Shown here piece after piece: positions 1 through 6,190 of a stretch of DNA of 64,000 nucleotides (position 1 is the first letter of the stretch; each line of letters begins with the position of its first letter). A program made the position numbers and the translations under genes. This DNA comes from an uncultured Kordia sp. (GTDB taxonomy: Bacteria; Bacteroidota; Bacteroidia; Flavobacteriales; Flavobacteriaceae), in the NCBI RefSeq assembly GCF_947489565.1, contig NZ_CANLEA010000005.1:1-64000 (forward strand). Direction: 5' to 3'. Under the pieces are notes generated by a model. The model was not told the origin of the DNA. It made no database searches and saw only the letters and a program-made list of their open reading frames with translations.

Positions 1-62
1 GTACATTTGGTTGGTTAGTTTAGTTTAAAAAAACACTTCACGCTTGTGAGGTGTTTTTTCTT
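1..62 (+). ncRNA. 3' end of a first tandem small-RNA copy, cut by the window edge
   Basis: Bases 1-62 are nearly identical to 206-267, the end of the complete copy that follows, at a period of 205 bases. They hold the GGTTGGTTAGTTTAG segment and a terminator at about 27-60, with an eight-base-pair stem, GCTT loop and T-run. The promoter and 5' part would lie outside the window. The reading as an RNA gene rests on the better preserved copies to the right. Confidence 0.5.
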
Positions 63-124
63 TAACAGCATTTTTTAATTCTTTAACAGAAAACAACATC
101 TTTTTAAGATATAATATACCGTTT

Positions 125-140
125 TGGCACGGAAGTTGAA
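125..140 (+). promoter_or_regulatory. Sigma-54-like promoter of small-RNA copy B
   Basis: TGGCAC, five bases, then TTGAA. This matches the -24 element of RpoN promoters well and the -12 element partly: the expected GC is GA here. The same arrangement recurs 205 bases downstream at 330-345. A start of transcription near 150 would follow. That RpoN uses this site is an inference. Confidence 0.45.
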
Positions 141-149
141 TTATAATAT

Positions 150-265
150 ATGTACCATGATGATGACAGTACAAAGAGCTGGTTACTTGCGTAAAGAGAG
201 TCATAGTACATTTGGTTGGTTAGTTTAGTTTAAAAAAACACTTCACGCTTGTGAGGTGTTTTTTC
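150..265 (+). ncRNA. Tandem structured small RNA, copy B
   Basis: The transcript is predicted from the sigma-54-like promoter at 125-140 to the terminator at 232-265, about 115 nt. It has no open reading frame of note. An outer helix forms between TGTACCATGA (about 151-160) and TCATAGTACA (about 201-210) with one mismatch. Inside it lies a conserved block with a small hairpin (TTAC, loop TTGC, GTAA). The terminator stem is CACTTCAC/GTGAGGTG with a GCTT loop. Copy C keeps the same fold with compensatory changes. I cannot assign it to a known RNA family. Confidence 0.6.
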
Positions 266-329
266 TTTAACAGCATTTTTTACTTCTTTAACAGAAAACG
301 GAATCTTTTTAGGAAATAGTGTAACGTTT

Positions 330-345
330 TGGCACAGAAGTTGTC
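330..345 (+). promoter_or_regulatory. Sigma-54-like promoter of small-RNA copy C
   Basis: TGGCAC, five bases, TTGTC. Spacing and -24 box are the same as at 125-140. The -12 box is again imperfect (GT instead of GC). Confidence 0.45.
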
Positions 346-354
346 TTATATATT

Positions 355-470
355 GTGTATTACGATGATGACAGTACAAAGAGCTGGTTACTTGAGTAAA
401 GAGAGTCGTATTACATTTTTTGGTTGGTTAGTTTTTAAAAAACGTCTTATCGCTTGATAAGGCGTTTTTC
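355..470 (+). ncRNA. Tandem structured small RNA, copy C
   Basis: This is the second complete copy. The central block from GATGATGACAG to AAAGAGAGTC is almost unchanged; the hairpin loop changes from TTGC to TTGA. In the outer helix a T-A pair of copy B is C-G here. The terminator stem has become CGTCTTATC/GATAAGGCG while its GCTT loop is kept. Such paired changes support selection on RNA structure. It ends right before the stop codon of the convergent membrane-protein gene. Confidence 0.6.
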
Positions 471-473
471 TTT

Positions 474-890
474 TTATAGCTTGAAGAAATAACCTAGAAA
501 CGGCGCTGTGAAAATCAAAATTAATAGGAAGAATGAAAATACTTTGTCTGATAGTTTAATATGTGGATTTTTACCGTGTAAACTATCATTTATTTCATCG
601 GAACCACGCAACCACAAATAAAAATCTCTTTCATGAAGTCGCATGCTTACTGTCTTTAAAATGGCATCGAATGTATTATAAATCAACACGGCACTAAATG
701 ATCCTATGAAAATAGAAACATCTGAATCTACTATTATTTTAAAATAAATAGCAATTAACGCAATGATAAATAAAATAATTCCTGTAAGCCAACGAAGATA
801 AGATGTGTTCCAACGTTTTTTTCGATTGTATAAAAAGATAGAATTGATACCAATTGCGATGGAAAAACTGATCAAGCCGATCGTACTCAT
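474..890 (-). CDS. Small hypothetical membrane protein
   Basis: 138 residues with about four hydrophobic segments: residues 4-20, 35-50, 58-75 and 118-135. A charged loop lies near residues 82-112 (RLHERDFYLWLRG). No family was recognised. The start codon lies five bases after the stop of the ABC ATPase gene upstream, so it is probably co-transcribed as the last gene of the B12 uptake operon. That position does not prove a role in transport. Confidence 0.7.
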   Translation of the reverse strand: MSTIGLISFSIAIGINSIFLYNRKKRWNTSYLRWLTGIILFIIALIAIYFKIIVDSDVSIFIGSFSAVLIYNTFDAILKTVSMRLHERDFYLWLRGSDEINDSLHGKNPHIKLSDKVFSFFLLILIFTAPFLGYFFKL

Positions 891-895
891 GATGA

Positions 896-1690
896 TTAAT
901 TTTGAACTTTAAAACTTCCCGAATTTGCATCAAATACAATTAAATCGTTAGGAAACAATTGTTCAAAAACACCTTTTGCAATCAATTTGCAGGGCGTTCC
1001 CGAAAATACAGATCCATTATGCATCACAATCATTTCATCACACAACTGAATCGCCAAATCAATTTCATGTGTAGAAAACAACATCGTTTTTTGTGTATCG
1101 TGTGCTAATTTTTTCAGCAGATTCAACACATATGCTTTATGATACATGTCTAAATGTGTGGTGGGCTCATCGAGAATAATCATAGAAGTATCTTGCGCCA
1201 ACGCACGAGCAATCATTACTTTTTGCAATTGTCCATCACTCAACGTATAACATTTTCGATGTTTCAATTCGAGCAGATTTGTTTTTTGCAAAGCACTTTC
1301 CACAATCGCGTGATCGTTCTTAGAAAGATTTCCAATCCAATTGGTATACGGTTGACGACCTAAAGCAATCAATTCTATAACGGTTAAATTTTTGGAAGGA
1401 ATCTGTTCTGTCAACACCAAACTAATTTCCTTTGCCAATTCCGCATTTGAATAGGAGTGAAGCGGTTTATTTTGCAACATAATTTCTCCCGAAAGTGGTT
1501 GCTGAATCTTTGCCAAAGTTCGCAATAACGTAGATTTTCCAATTCCGTTTGCACCAACCAATGCGACTAATTTCCCTTTCGAAATCTTAAAATCAATCGC
1601 TTCTGCAATCACTTTTGTATTTCCTTTGTCTTGATAACCAATACTTAGTGAAGCTGCTTGTAATACTGGATATGTAATTGTTTTAGAAAT
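896..1690 (-). CDS. btuD: Cobalamin/iron-siderophore type ABC transporter ATP-binding protein
   Basis: This is the cytoplasmic ATPase of a FecCD/BtuCD-type importer. The sequence shows Walker A GANGIGKST, signature LSDGQ, Walker B MIILDEP and the switch histidine in STHEID. The nearest ordinary start codon is GTG at 1610-1612, but the reading frame upstream of it encodes VLQAASLSIGY, the conserved N-terminal strand with the adenine-stacking tyrosine. The protein must therefore begin further up. An in-frame TAG at 1694-1696 leaves only 27 codons and no ATG, GTG or TTG among them, so ATT at 1688-1690 is my provisional start. The permease and binding protein lie 4.5 kb away, beyond the peptide cassette. 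Cobalamin as substrate is inferred from the riboswitch-linked receptor at 8775. Confidence 0.8.
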   Translation of the reverse strand: MSKTITYPVLQAASLSIGYQDKGNTKVIAEAIDFKISKGKLVALVGANGIGKSTLLRTLAKIQQPLSGEIMLQNKPLHSYSNAELAKEISLVLTEQIPSKNLTVIELIALGRQPYTNWIGNLSKNDHAIVESALQKTNLLELKHRKCYTLSDGQLQKVMIARALAQDTSMIILDEPTTHLDMYHKAYVLNLLKKLAHDTQKTMLFSTHEIDLAIQLCDEMIVMHNGSVFSGTPCKLIAKGVFEQLFPNDLIVFDANSGSFKVQN

Positions 1691-1867
1691 AAGCTAATTT
1701 TTTGAGATGATAAAAGTACGGTTTTTTTTGGGTTTGTCACTTTGTGTTGTTGTCAGTTGGGATTTTTACTTTATGGTTGCTTCTAAGTATAAACTTTTTC
1801 CTTTACAAACTCTTGAATATTATTGTTTGCCAATTTGAAAGTATAATTCTAATTGATTACCCGCTAA

Positions 1868-1945
1868 CATTCTAAGAGCGAAGCGTTCTAAAAGCGACAG
1901 CGCTCTAAGAACGAAGTGATCTAAAAGGATAGTACGTCTAATTTC
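1868..1945. repeat. Degenerate TCTAARAGCGAAGC repeat cluster, left flank of peptide cassette
   Basis: About four units of 16-17 bases follow the consensus TCTAARAGCGAAGCRA (TCTAAGAGCGAAGCGT, TCTAAAAGCGACAGCGC, TCTAAGAACGAAGTGA and a weaker one). The same family occurs at 6032-6190 and 47781-47840. The rest of 1691-1960 holds no gene that I can see. Confidence 0.7.
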
Positions 1946-1960
1946 AAAAAACGAGTCCAA

Positions 1961-3718
1961 CTAAAAAATATGCAATTCTAAAGCTTCTCTGTTAAACTTT
2001 TTGTCATGAGCATCGTATACAATTGTTTTTTGATTGGGTTTTTTAAATTCAAAACTTTTGCCTTCAAAAAAATATCCTTCCAAAAGTCCGATATTTATCA
2101 GTTCAAGAATATATATGTAAGAAGGGAAATACGAACTTGATTTTGTTTCATCTAAAAACGCAATTACTTTAGCTAGCGTAAACCTTTCTTGCAAACCTGG
2201 AGACGAATCAAACGCTATTTTTAGCAAAGCATAATTATCGTGATATATCACATTTTTTAAGTAGCTAAATACTTTTTCTTCAACGTTTGAAGTTCTATAA
2301 AACTTTGGTTTGCCTTGAAATGAAGCTGGTAATAAATCTTTAAATGCAGCTCTTAAAATTTGCTTATCATACAGCAATTCTCCTTTAAGTTTGAGAGGAA
2401 TTTTTTTTAGGAGTTCAATCGAAGCAGTATCTAGAAAAGGAAATCCTATCAGAAATCCATTTGCTTGACTCAATTTTGTTTCTAAAAACACACCTCTTCG
2501 TTGCAGTGATTTTTGGTTTTTGTTTAAGTAATTTAACCATTCATCATCTCCAAATGGCCAAAGTTCTTCCCGAAAATTCATTGTTGAAAAATGATATGAA
2601 AACTGAAAGAAATCATTGAATGTAGATGCTCTGTAATCTTTCCATTTTTTTCGCAACATATTGTTCATAAACACTTCCCACGAACCATTTTCGCCTTCTT
2701 CAGAATAATCTAATGTTGTAGTTCCTCCATTAAATTGATCGCTTCCCATGCCACTCAACACATATTGAGACGAGCCGTAAACAGCATGCATTTGTTGCAT
2801 AAGTTGCGATTTTACTAAATCTTCAAATCCACAACTAATGGTTTCTTTGGAAAACACTAGTTTTATCCACTCTTCAATACTAGGTTTATCAGTAAATCCG
2901 ACAGGAAAAATTAAATGATCCGATCCTTCCCGCAATGTCAATTCTCTAGCTCTGTCTATTTCCTCATTTTGCAGGCTTGTGGTGGTGCAAATAGAAGCGG
3001 CTCGTACGTTTGTTTGTTTTGCAGCCAATGCATATACAATACTTGAATCGAATCCTCCGCTCAGTGTAACCGTAACTTCTGAATGTCCTTCTATTCTTTT
3101 ATAAACAGACTGTTCGATGTTTTCACGATAAGCCGAAATAAAATCTGAAGCAGTATAATTTGCAGCAACTTCATCATCAATGTCGTTTTCACGTTGGTAA
3201 GATGTGATGTTCCACGTTTTTTTAGTAAAATCTAATGTTCCTATTCGATTTCCTTGAATTCGAAAGATGCCATCAACTATCGTTGGAAAAGTATTTGAAG
3301 AAGCATTGGACTTTCGTTTATACAGTAATTGATCCCAATCAAGTTGAAGAGAATTACGATGCTGTTGCGTAATGGCTCTGATAGTATTGGCACAACTAAA
3401 ATCCATGTTGGTTTCATCCCAAAAGAAATAGATGGGTTGTGTAGAAAATGCATCTGTTGCAAGATGCATTTTTTTAGTATGTCCATCTATAATACATAAT
3501 GAAAAATCCCCTTCGCTACGTTCTAAAAGATATGATAAACCTTTAGTTTTGTATATATTTTCAATATTTTCTTGCGTGGCAAATTTAGAATTAAAGCGTA
3601 TTTTTCCTGTAATCCAGACTTTAATAGTATGTTGATATTGCGCTATTTTTTGTGGACATATGTTTAAAAAGAAAGGAATATTTGTATTCATTAATAAGGG
3701 AATTTTTTCTTTTAGCAT
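1961..3718 (-). CDS. Asparagine-synthetase-like ATP-dependent enzyme, probable RiPP maturase
   Basis: 585 residues with the two-domain layout of AsnB and lasso-peptide cyclases. The N-terminal Ntn-hydrolase-like part spans roughly 1-165, with GDFSLCIID at about 70-78. A PP-loop synthetase domain follows, with SGGFDSS at 220-226 and SGMGSDQFNGG at 322-332. Glutamine-dependent AsnB needs Cys at position 2; this protein starts Met-Leu-Lys and has no candidate there, so it should not hydrolyse glutamine. The family adenylates a carboxylate and then forms an amide. The ten Asp/Glu-rich precursor genes lie immediately upstream on the same strand, the last ending six bases before this start. I therefore infer that it activates Asp or Glu side chains of those peptides. 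No lasso-type leader peptidase or RRE protein accompanies it. A sugar or amino-acid amidotransferase role is possible but fits the context less well. Confidence 0.8.
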   Translation of the reverse strand: MLKEKIPLLMNTNIPFFLNICPQKIAQYQHTIKVWITGKIRFNSKFATQENIENIYKTKGLSYLLERSEGDFSLCIIDGHTKKMHLATDAFSTQPIYFFWDETNMDFSCANTIRAITQQHRNSLQLDWDQLLYKRKSNASSNTFPTIVDGIFRIQGNRIGTLDFTKKTWNITSYQRENDIDDEVAANYTASDFISAYRENIEQSVYKRIEGHSEVTVTLSGGFDSSIVYALAAKQTNVRAASICTTTSLQNEEIDRARELTLREGSDHLIFPVGFTDKPSIEEWIKLVFSKETISCGFEDLVKSQLMQQMHAVYGSSQYVLSGMGSDQFNGGTTTLDYSEEGENGSWEVFMNNMLRKKWKDYRASTFNDFFQFSYHFSTMNFREELWPFGDDEWLNYLNKNQKSLQRRGVFLETKLSQANGFLIGFPFLDTASIELLKKIPLKLKGELLYDKQILRAAFKDLLPASFQGKPKFYRTSNVEEKVFSYLKNVIYHDNYALLKIAFDSSPGLQERFTLAKVIAFLDETKSSSYFPSYIYILELINIGLLEGYFFEGKSFEFKKPNQKTIVYDAHDKKFNREALELHIF

Positions 3719-3724
3719 TTTTTA

Positions 3725-3898
3725 TTATTCATCTATATCATCATCACTATAAGGATCAGAACTACTTGATGGAGTTATTAAATCGTGTGGAAAAGTTGGT
3801 ATTGGATGTGCGTTTGCTCCACCAGAGAGATTCATTAATTTTTTGCTGTCTAATTCTTCGGAAAGCAACGTAAATATTGTTGTTTTGCGCTTTTTCAT
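3725..3898 (-). CDS. Double-glycine-leader precursor peptide, array copy 10
   Basis: 57 residues. The leader contains FTLLSEELDS and ends MNLSGG; it differs from most copies by KK in place of QT before LMNL. After the GG the variable segment is ANAHPIPTF, then the motif PHDLITP, a five-residue spacer SSSSD, PY, and the acidic tail SDDDIDE. It is the last peptide gene before the asparagine-synthetase-like gene, six bases away. Too short for ordinary gene finders. The coding call rests on the frame conserved across ten copies. Confidence 0.85.
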   Translation of the reverse strand: MKKRKTTIFTLLSEELDSKKLMNLSGGANAHPIPTFPHDLITPSSSSDPYSDDDIDE

Positions 3899-3913
3899 AC
3901 TGTTAATTTAGTT

Positions 3914-4090
3914 TTAAGATTCTTCCGGATCATCATTATCGTAGGGTTCAGAACTTCTAGAAGGAGTGATTAAATCGTGCGGATACGTGCTTACAGGACT
4001 CGCGTTTGTTCCGCCAATGAGATTCATTAATGTTTGGCTGTCTAATTCTTCAGAAAGCAACGTAAATGCTGTTGTTTTTAGTTTTTTCAT
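3914..4090 (-). CDS. Double-glycine-leader precursor peptide, array copy 9
   Basis: 58 residues. The leader has LLSEELDSQT and ends MNLIGG. The core reads TNASPVSTY, then PHDLITP, SRSSE, PY and the tail DNDDPEES. The middle segment is identical to that of copy 6 and the tail almost so. The gene to its left is 15 bases away and the one to its right 19 bases away, so all copies appear to share one transcript. Confidence 0.85.
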   Translation of the reverse strand: MKKLKTTAFTLLSEELDSQTLMNLIGGTNASPVSTYPHDLITPSRSSEPYDNDDPEES

Positions 4091-4109
4091 AATTTGAGTT
4101 TATTTATTA

Positions 4110-4286
4110 TTAACGTTTTTCTGGAGGATCATTTTCATAAGGATCAGAACTACTTGCTGGAGTTATTAAATCGTGCGGATTCGTAGGTATTGGAGTTGCA
4201 TCTGTTCCACCAACGAGATTCATTAATGTTTGGCTGTCTAATTCTTCAGAAAGCAAGGTAAATATTGTTGTTTTTTGTGTTTTCAT
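4110..4286 (-). CDS. Double-glycine-leader precursor peptide, array copy 8
   Basis: 58 residues. The protein starts MKTQKTTIFT and the leader ends MNLVGG. The core segments are TDATPIPTN, PHDLITP, ASSSD, PY and the tail ENDPPEKR. It is the only copy that ends with basic residues. Confidence 0.85.
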   Translation of the reverse strand: MKTQKTTIFTLLSEELDSQTLMNLVGGTDATPIPTNPHDLITPASSSDPYENDPPEKR

Positions 4287-4308
4287 AATTTGAGTTTATT
4301 TATTTTTA

Positions 4309-4482
4309 TCATTCATCTACGTCACCACCTTCATAAGGGCTAGATGTACTTGTTGGAGTAATCAAATCGTGCGGATTATTATTAATTGGACTAGCGTTTG
4401 CTCCACCAACGAGATTCATTAATGTTTGGTTGTCTAATTCTTCTGAAAGCAATGTAAATGCTGTTGTTTTTAGTTTTTTCAT
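4309..4482 (-). CDS. Double-glycine-leader precursor peptide, array copy 7
   Basis: 57 residues. The leader carries LLSEELDNQT and ends MNLVGG. The core segments are ANASPINNN, PHDLITP, TSTSS, PY and the tail EGGDVDE. The stop is TGA followed by TAA. The PINNN segment recurs in copy 2. Confidence 0.85.
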   Translation of the reverse strand: MKKLKTTAFTLLSEELDNQTLMNLVGGANASPINNNPHDLITPTSTSSPYEGGDVDE

Positions 4483-4501
4483 AATTCGAGCTTATTTGTT
4501 T

Positions 4502-4678
4502 TTAAGATTCTTCTGGTTCATCAAGATCGTAAGGTTCAGAACTTCTAGAAGGAGTTATTAAATCGTGCGGAAAAGTAGGTATTGGATGTGCGTTTGCTCC
4601 ACCAAAGAGATTCATTAATGTTTGGCTGTCTAATTCTTCAGAAAGCAAGGTGAATGCTGTTGTTTTTTCTTTTTTCAT
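4502..4678 (-). CDS. Double-glycine-leader precursor peptide, array copy 6
   Basis: 58 residues. The leader starts MKKEKTTAFT and ends MNLFGG. The core segments are ANAHPIPTF (identical to copy 10), PHDLITP, SRSSE (identical to copy 9), PY and the tail DLDEPEES (like copy 9). It looks like a mosaic of copies 9 and 10. Confidence 0.85.
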   Translation of the reverse strand: MKKEKTTAFTLLSEELDSQTLMNLFGGANAHPIPTFPHDLITPSRSSEPYDLDEPEES

Positions 4679-4697
4679 AATTTGAATTTATTTGTTT

Positions 4698-4874
4698 TTA
4701 CCAATCATCTACGTCAACTTCTTCATAAGGTTTAGCACTGCTTGTCGGAGTTATTAAATCATGTGGATTGTTATTTACAGGACCAGCATTTGTTCCACCA
4801 AAGAGATTCATTAATGTTTGACTGTCCAATTCTTCGGAAAGTAATGTAAATACAGTTGTTTTTTGTCTTTTCAT
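4698..4874 (-). CDS. Double-glycine-leader precursor peptide, array copy 5
   Basis: 58 residues. The leader starts MKRQKTTVFT and ends MNLFGG. The core segments are TNAGPVNNN, PHDLITP, TSSAK, PY and the tail EEVDVDDW. It is the only copy ending in Trp. Confidence 0.85.
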   Translation of the reverse strand: MKRQKTTVFTLLSEELDSQTLMNLFGGTNAGPVNNNPHDLITPTSSAKPYEEVDVDDW

Positions 4875-4893
4875 ACGTTCATTTCTTTATTTT

Positions 4894-5070
4894 TTATAAT
4901 TCATCTGGATCACCAGGAGTATACGGTTTAGTGTTACGTGATGGAGTTATTAAATCGTGTGGTAAAGTAGATATTGGAGTTGCATCTGTTCCACCAACGA
5001 GATGCATTAATGTTTGGTTGTCTAACTCTTCAGAAAGCAAGGTAAATGCCGTTGTTTTTAGTTTTTTCAT
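4894..5070 (-). CDS. Double-glycine-leader precursor peptide, array copy 4
   Basis: 58 residues. The leader ends MHLVGG. The core segments are TDATPISTL, PHDLITP, SRNTK, PY and the tail TPGDPDEL. From this copy to the start of the array the leader has MHL instead of MNL, so copies 1-4 form one sub-group. Confidence 0.85.
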   Translation of the reverse strand: MKKLKTTAFTLLSEELDNQTLMHLVGGTDATPISTLPHDLITPSRNTKPYTPGDPDEL

Positions 5071-5094
5071 AATCTGTAGTTTATTTATGTTTTA

Positions 5095-5268
5095 TCATTC
5101 ATCTATAACTTCCTCATCATAAGGTTTAGCTCTATTAGCAGGAGTTATTAAGTCATGCGGATTCGTGCTTATTGGAGCTGCATTTGCTCCACCAACGAGA
5201 TGCATTAATGTTTGGCTGTCTAACTCTTCTGAAAGCAAGGTAAATGCCGTTGTTTTTTGTTTTTTCAT
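5095..5268 (-). CDS. Double-glycine-leader precursor peptide, array copy 3
   Basis: 57 residues. The leader starts MKKQKTTAFT and ends MHLVGG. The core segments are ANAAPISTN, PHDLITP, ANRAK, PY and the tail DEEVIDE. Confidence 0.85.
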   Translation of the reverse strand: MKKQKTTAFTLLSEELDSQTLMHLVGGANAAPISTNPHDLITPANRAKPYDEEVIDE

Positions 5269-5299
5269 AATTCGAGTTTATTTATTTTTAACAATTATC

Positions 5300-5476
5300 T
5301 CATAAGTCGTCTACGTCACTAGGACCATAAGGTTCAAGTCTGCTTGTCGGAGTTAGTAAATCGTGCGGATTATTATTAATTGGAGCTGCATTTGCTCCAC
5401 CCACGAGATGCATTAATGTTTGGCTGTCTAACTCTTCAGAAAGCAACGTAAATGCTGTTGTTTTTAGTTTTTTCAT
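5300..5476 (-). CDS. Double-glycine-leader precursor peptide, array copy 2
   Basis: 58 residues. The leader ends MHLVGG. The core segments are ANAAPINNN, PHDLLTP (the only copy with Leu for Ile in the motif), TSRLE, PY and the tail GPSDVDDL. Confidence 0.85.
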   Translation of the reverse strand: MKKLKTTAFTLLSEELDSQTLMHLVGGANAAPINNNPHDLLTPTSRLEPYGPSDVDDL

Positions 5477-5507
5477 AATTCGAGTTTATTTATTTTTAAC
5501 AATCACC

Positions 5508-5675
5508 TCATAAGTCGTCTACATCATTATTATCATAAGGTTTAGCGCTTCTTGTTGGAGTTATTAAATCGTGCGGATTCGTACTTACTGGAGTTGTATC
5601 TGTTCCACCAAAGAGATGCATTAATGTGTTGCTGTCTAATTCTTCAGAAAGTAAAGTAGATATTGTTGTTTTCAT
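5508..5675 (-). CDS. Double-glycine-leader precursor peptide, array copy 1 (first in transcription order)
   Basis: 55 residues. The N-terminus is three residues shorter than in the other copies (MKTTISTLLS). The leader ends MHLFGG and the core segments are TDTTPVSTN, PHDLITP, TRSAK, PY and the tail DNNDVDDL. It is the most upstream copy, so the array promoter should lie to its right, within 5676-6030. I could not pick a convincing promoter there. Confidence 0.82.
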   Translation of the reverse strand: MKTTISTLLSEELDSNTLMHLFGGTDTTPVSTNPHDLITPTRSAKPYDNNDVDDL

Positions 5676-6031
5676 TATCGCATTATTATATGTTAGTAAT
5701 ACTTCAAAATAAAGACAAGAAAAGGAAGAAAAAAAAGGATGTATCCTACAATTCCGCGAATTACTACAAAGCTTTGATCTTTGAAACCCTTTATTTTATT
5801 GATGTTTTCAGAAAATCATCTTCTGTTTTCTTAATTGGTCGCTAGTTTCGTTTAAGAGAAATTAAAAGTATTTTTGACAGATGGAAAAAGGAATTCATAG
5901 AATGAAGGAAGTCTAAAGGCAAAGACGATTCTAACAATAAACATTTCTAGATAGTTCTATTGAACGCAGTAAAAATACATTTTTACAAAAATCACTCAAA
6001 AAGAAGTTTGAATCTATAATTTTATTCAATA
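5676..6031. other. Intergenic stretch upstream of the peptide array
   Basis: 356 AT-rich bases without a credible gene. It should contain the promoter and leader of the peptide operon on the minus strand, but no clear TTTG/TAnnTTTG pair stands out. A 60-codon plus-strand frame at 5663-5845 is lysine-rich, starts inside peptide copy 1 and has no support. Confidence 0.5.
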
Positions 6032-6190
6032 CATCTAAAAACAACAGCGAGTCTAAGAGCGAAGCAATCTAAGAGTGAAACAAGTCTAAAAGCGAAGCAA
6101 TCTAAGAGTAAAACAAGTCTAAAAAGCGAAGCGATTTAAGAGTGAAACAAGTCTAAAAAGCGAAGCGATCTAACAGCAACGCGTATCTAA
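6032..6190. repeat. Degenerate TCTAARAGCGAAGC repeat cluster, right flank of peptide cassette
   Basis: Some eight or nine units of 16-17 bases alternate between AGCGAAGCRA and AGTGAAACAAG endings and stop directly at the TAA of the permease gene at 6191. The family matches 1868-1945 and 47781-47840. In each case the cluster follows the 3' end of a minus-strand gene. Confidence 0.75.

Larger units (their letters stand above)
3725..5675 (-). repeat. Tandem array of ten precursor-peptide genes
   Basis: Ten coding units of 168-177 bases are separated by spacers of 15-31 bases, a period of about 190-208 bases. The leader half is strongly conserved; the core varies at fixed positions. Invariant core residues are Pro at core position 5, PHDL at 10-13, Thr-Pro at 15-16 and Pro-Tyr at 22-23. 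The spacers are A-rich on the coding strand, like many Bacteroidota leaders. Confidence 0.9.

Noticed and set aside
1-470. tRNA genes or a mobile element in the left repeats
   Set aside because: There is no acceptor stem, anticodon arm or CCA, and no transposase or target duplication. The repeated unit fits promoter, structured RNA and terminator instead.
4856-5122. Plus-strand 88-codon open frame antisense to precursor copies
   Set aside because: It is a shadow of the repeated coding units on the minus strand, with no promoter or family resemblance.
3725-5675. CRISPR array or plain satellite DNA
   Set aside because: The period is 190-208 bases, far above CRISPR units, and all ten units keep one open frame with start and stop codons and protein-level conservation.
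1961-5675. Classical lasso-peptide cluster
   Set aside because: The cyclase-like enzyme fits, but there is no RRE protein, no transglutaminase-like protease, no Thr at leader position -2, and ten precursors end in a double-glycine leader. A lasso product is not excluded, only unsupported.
5663-5845. Plus-strand 60-codon lysine-rich frame upstream of the array
   Set aside because: It begins inside peptide copy 1 on the other strand and shows no protein-like pattern.
1868-6190. Transposon-borne island
   Set aside because: No transposase, integrase or clear terminal inverted repeats flank the cassette; the shared flanking repeats allow homologous recombination but do not prove a mobile element.
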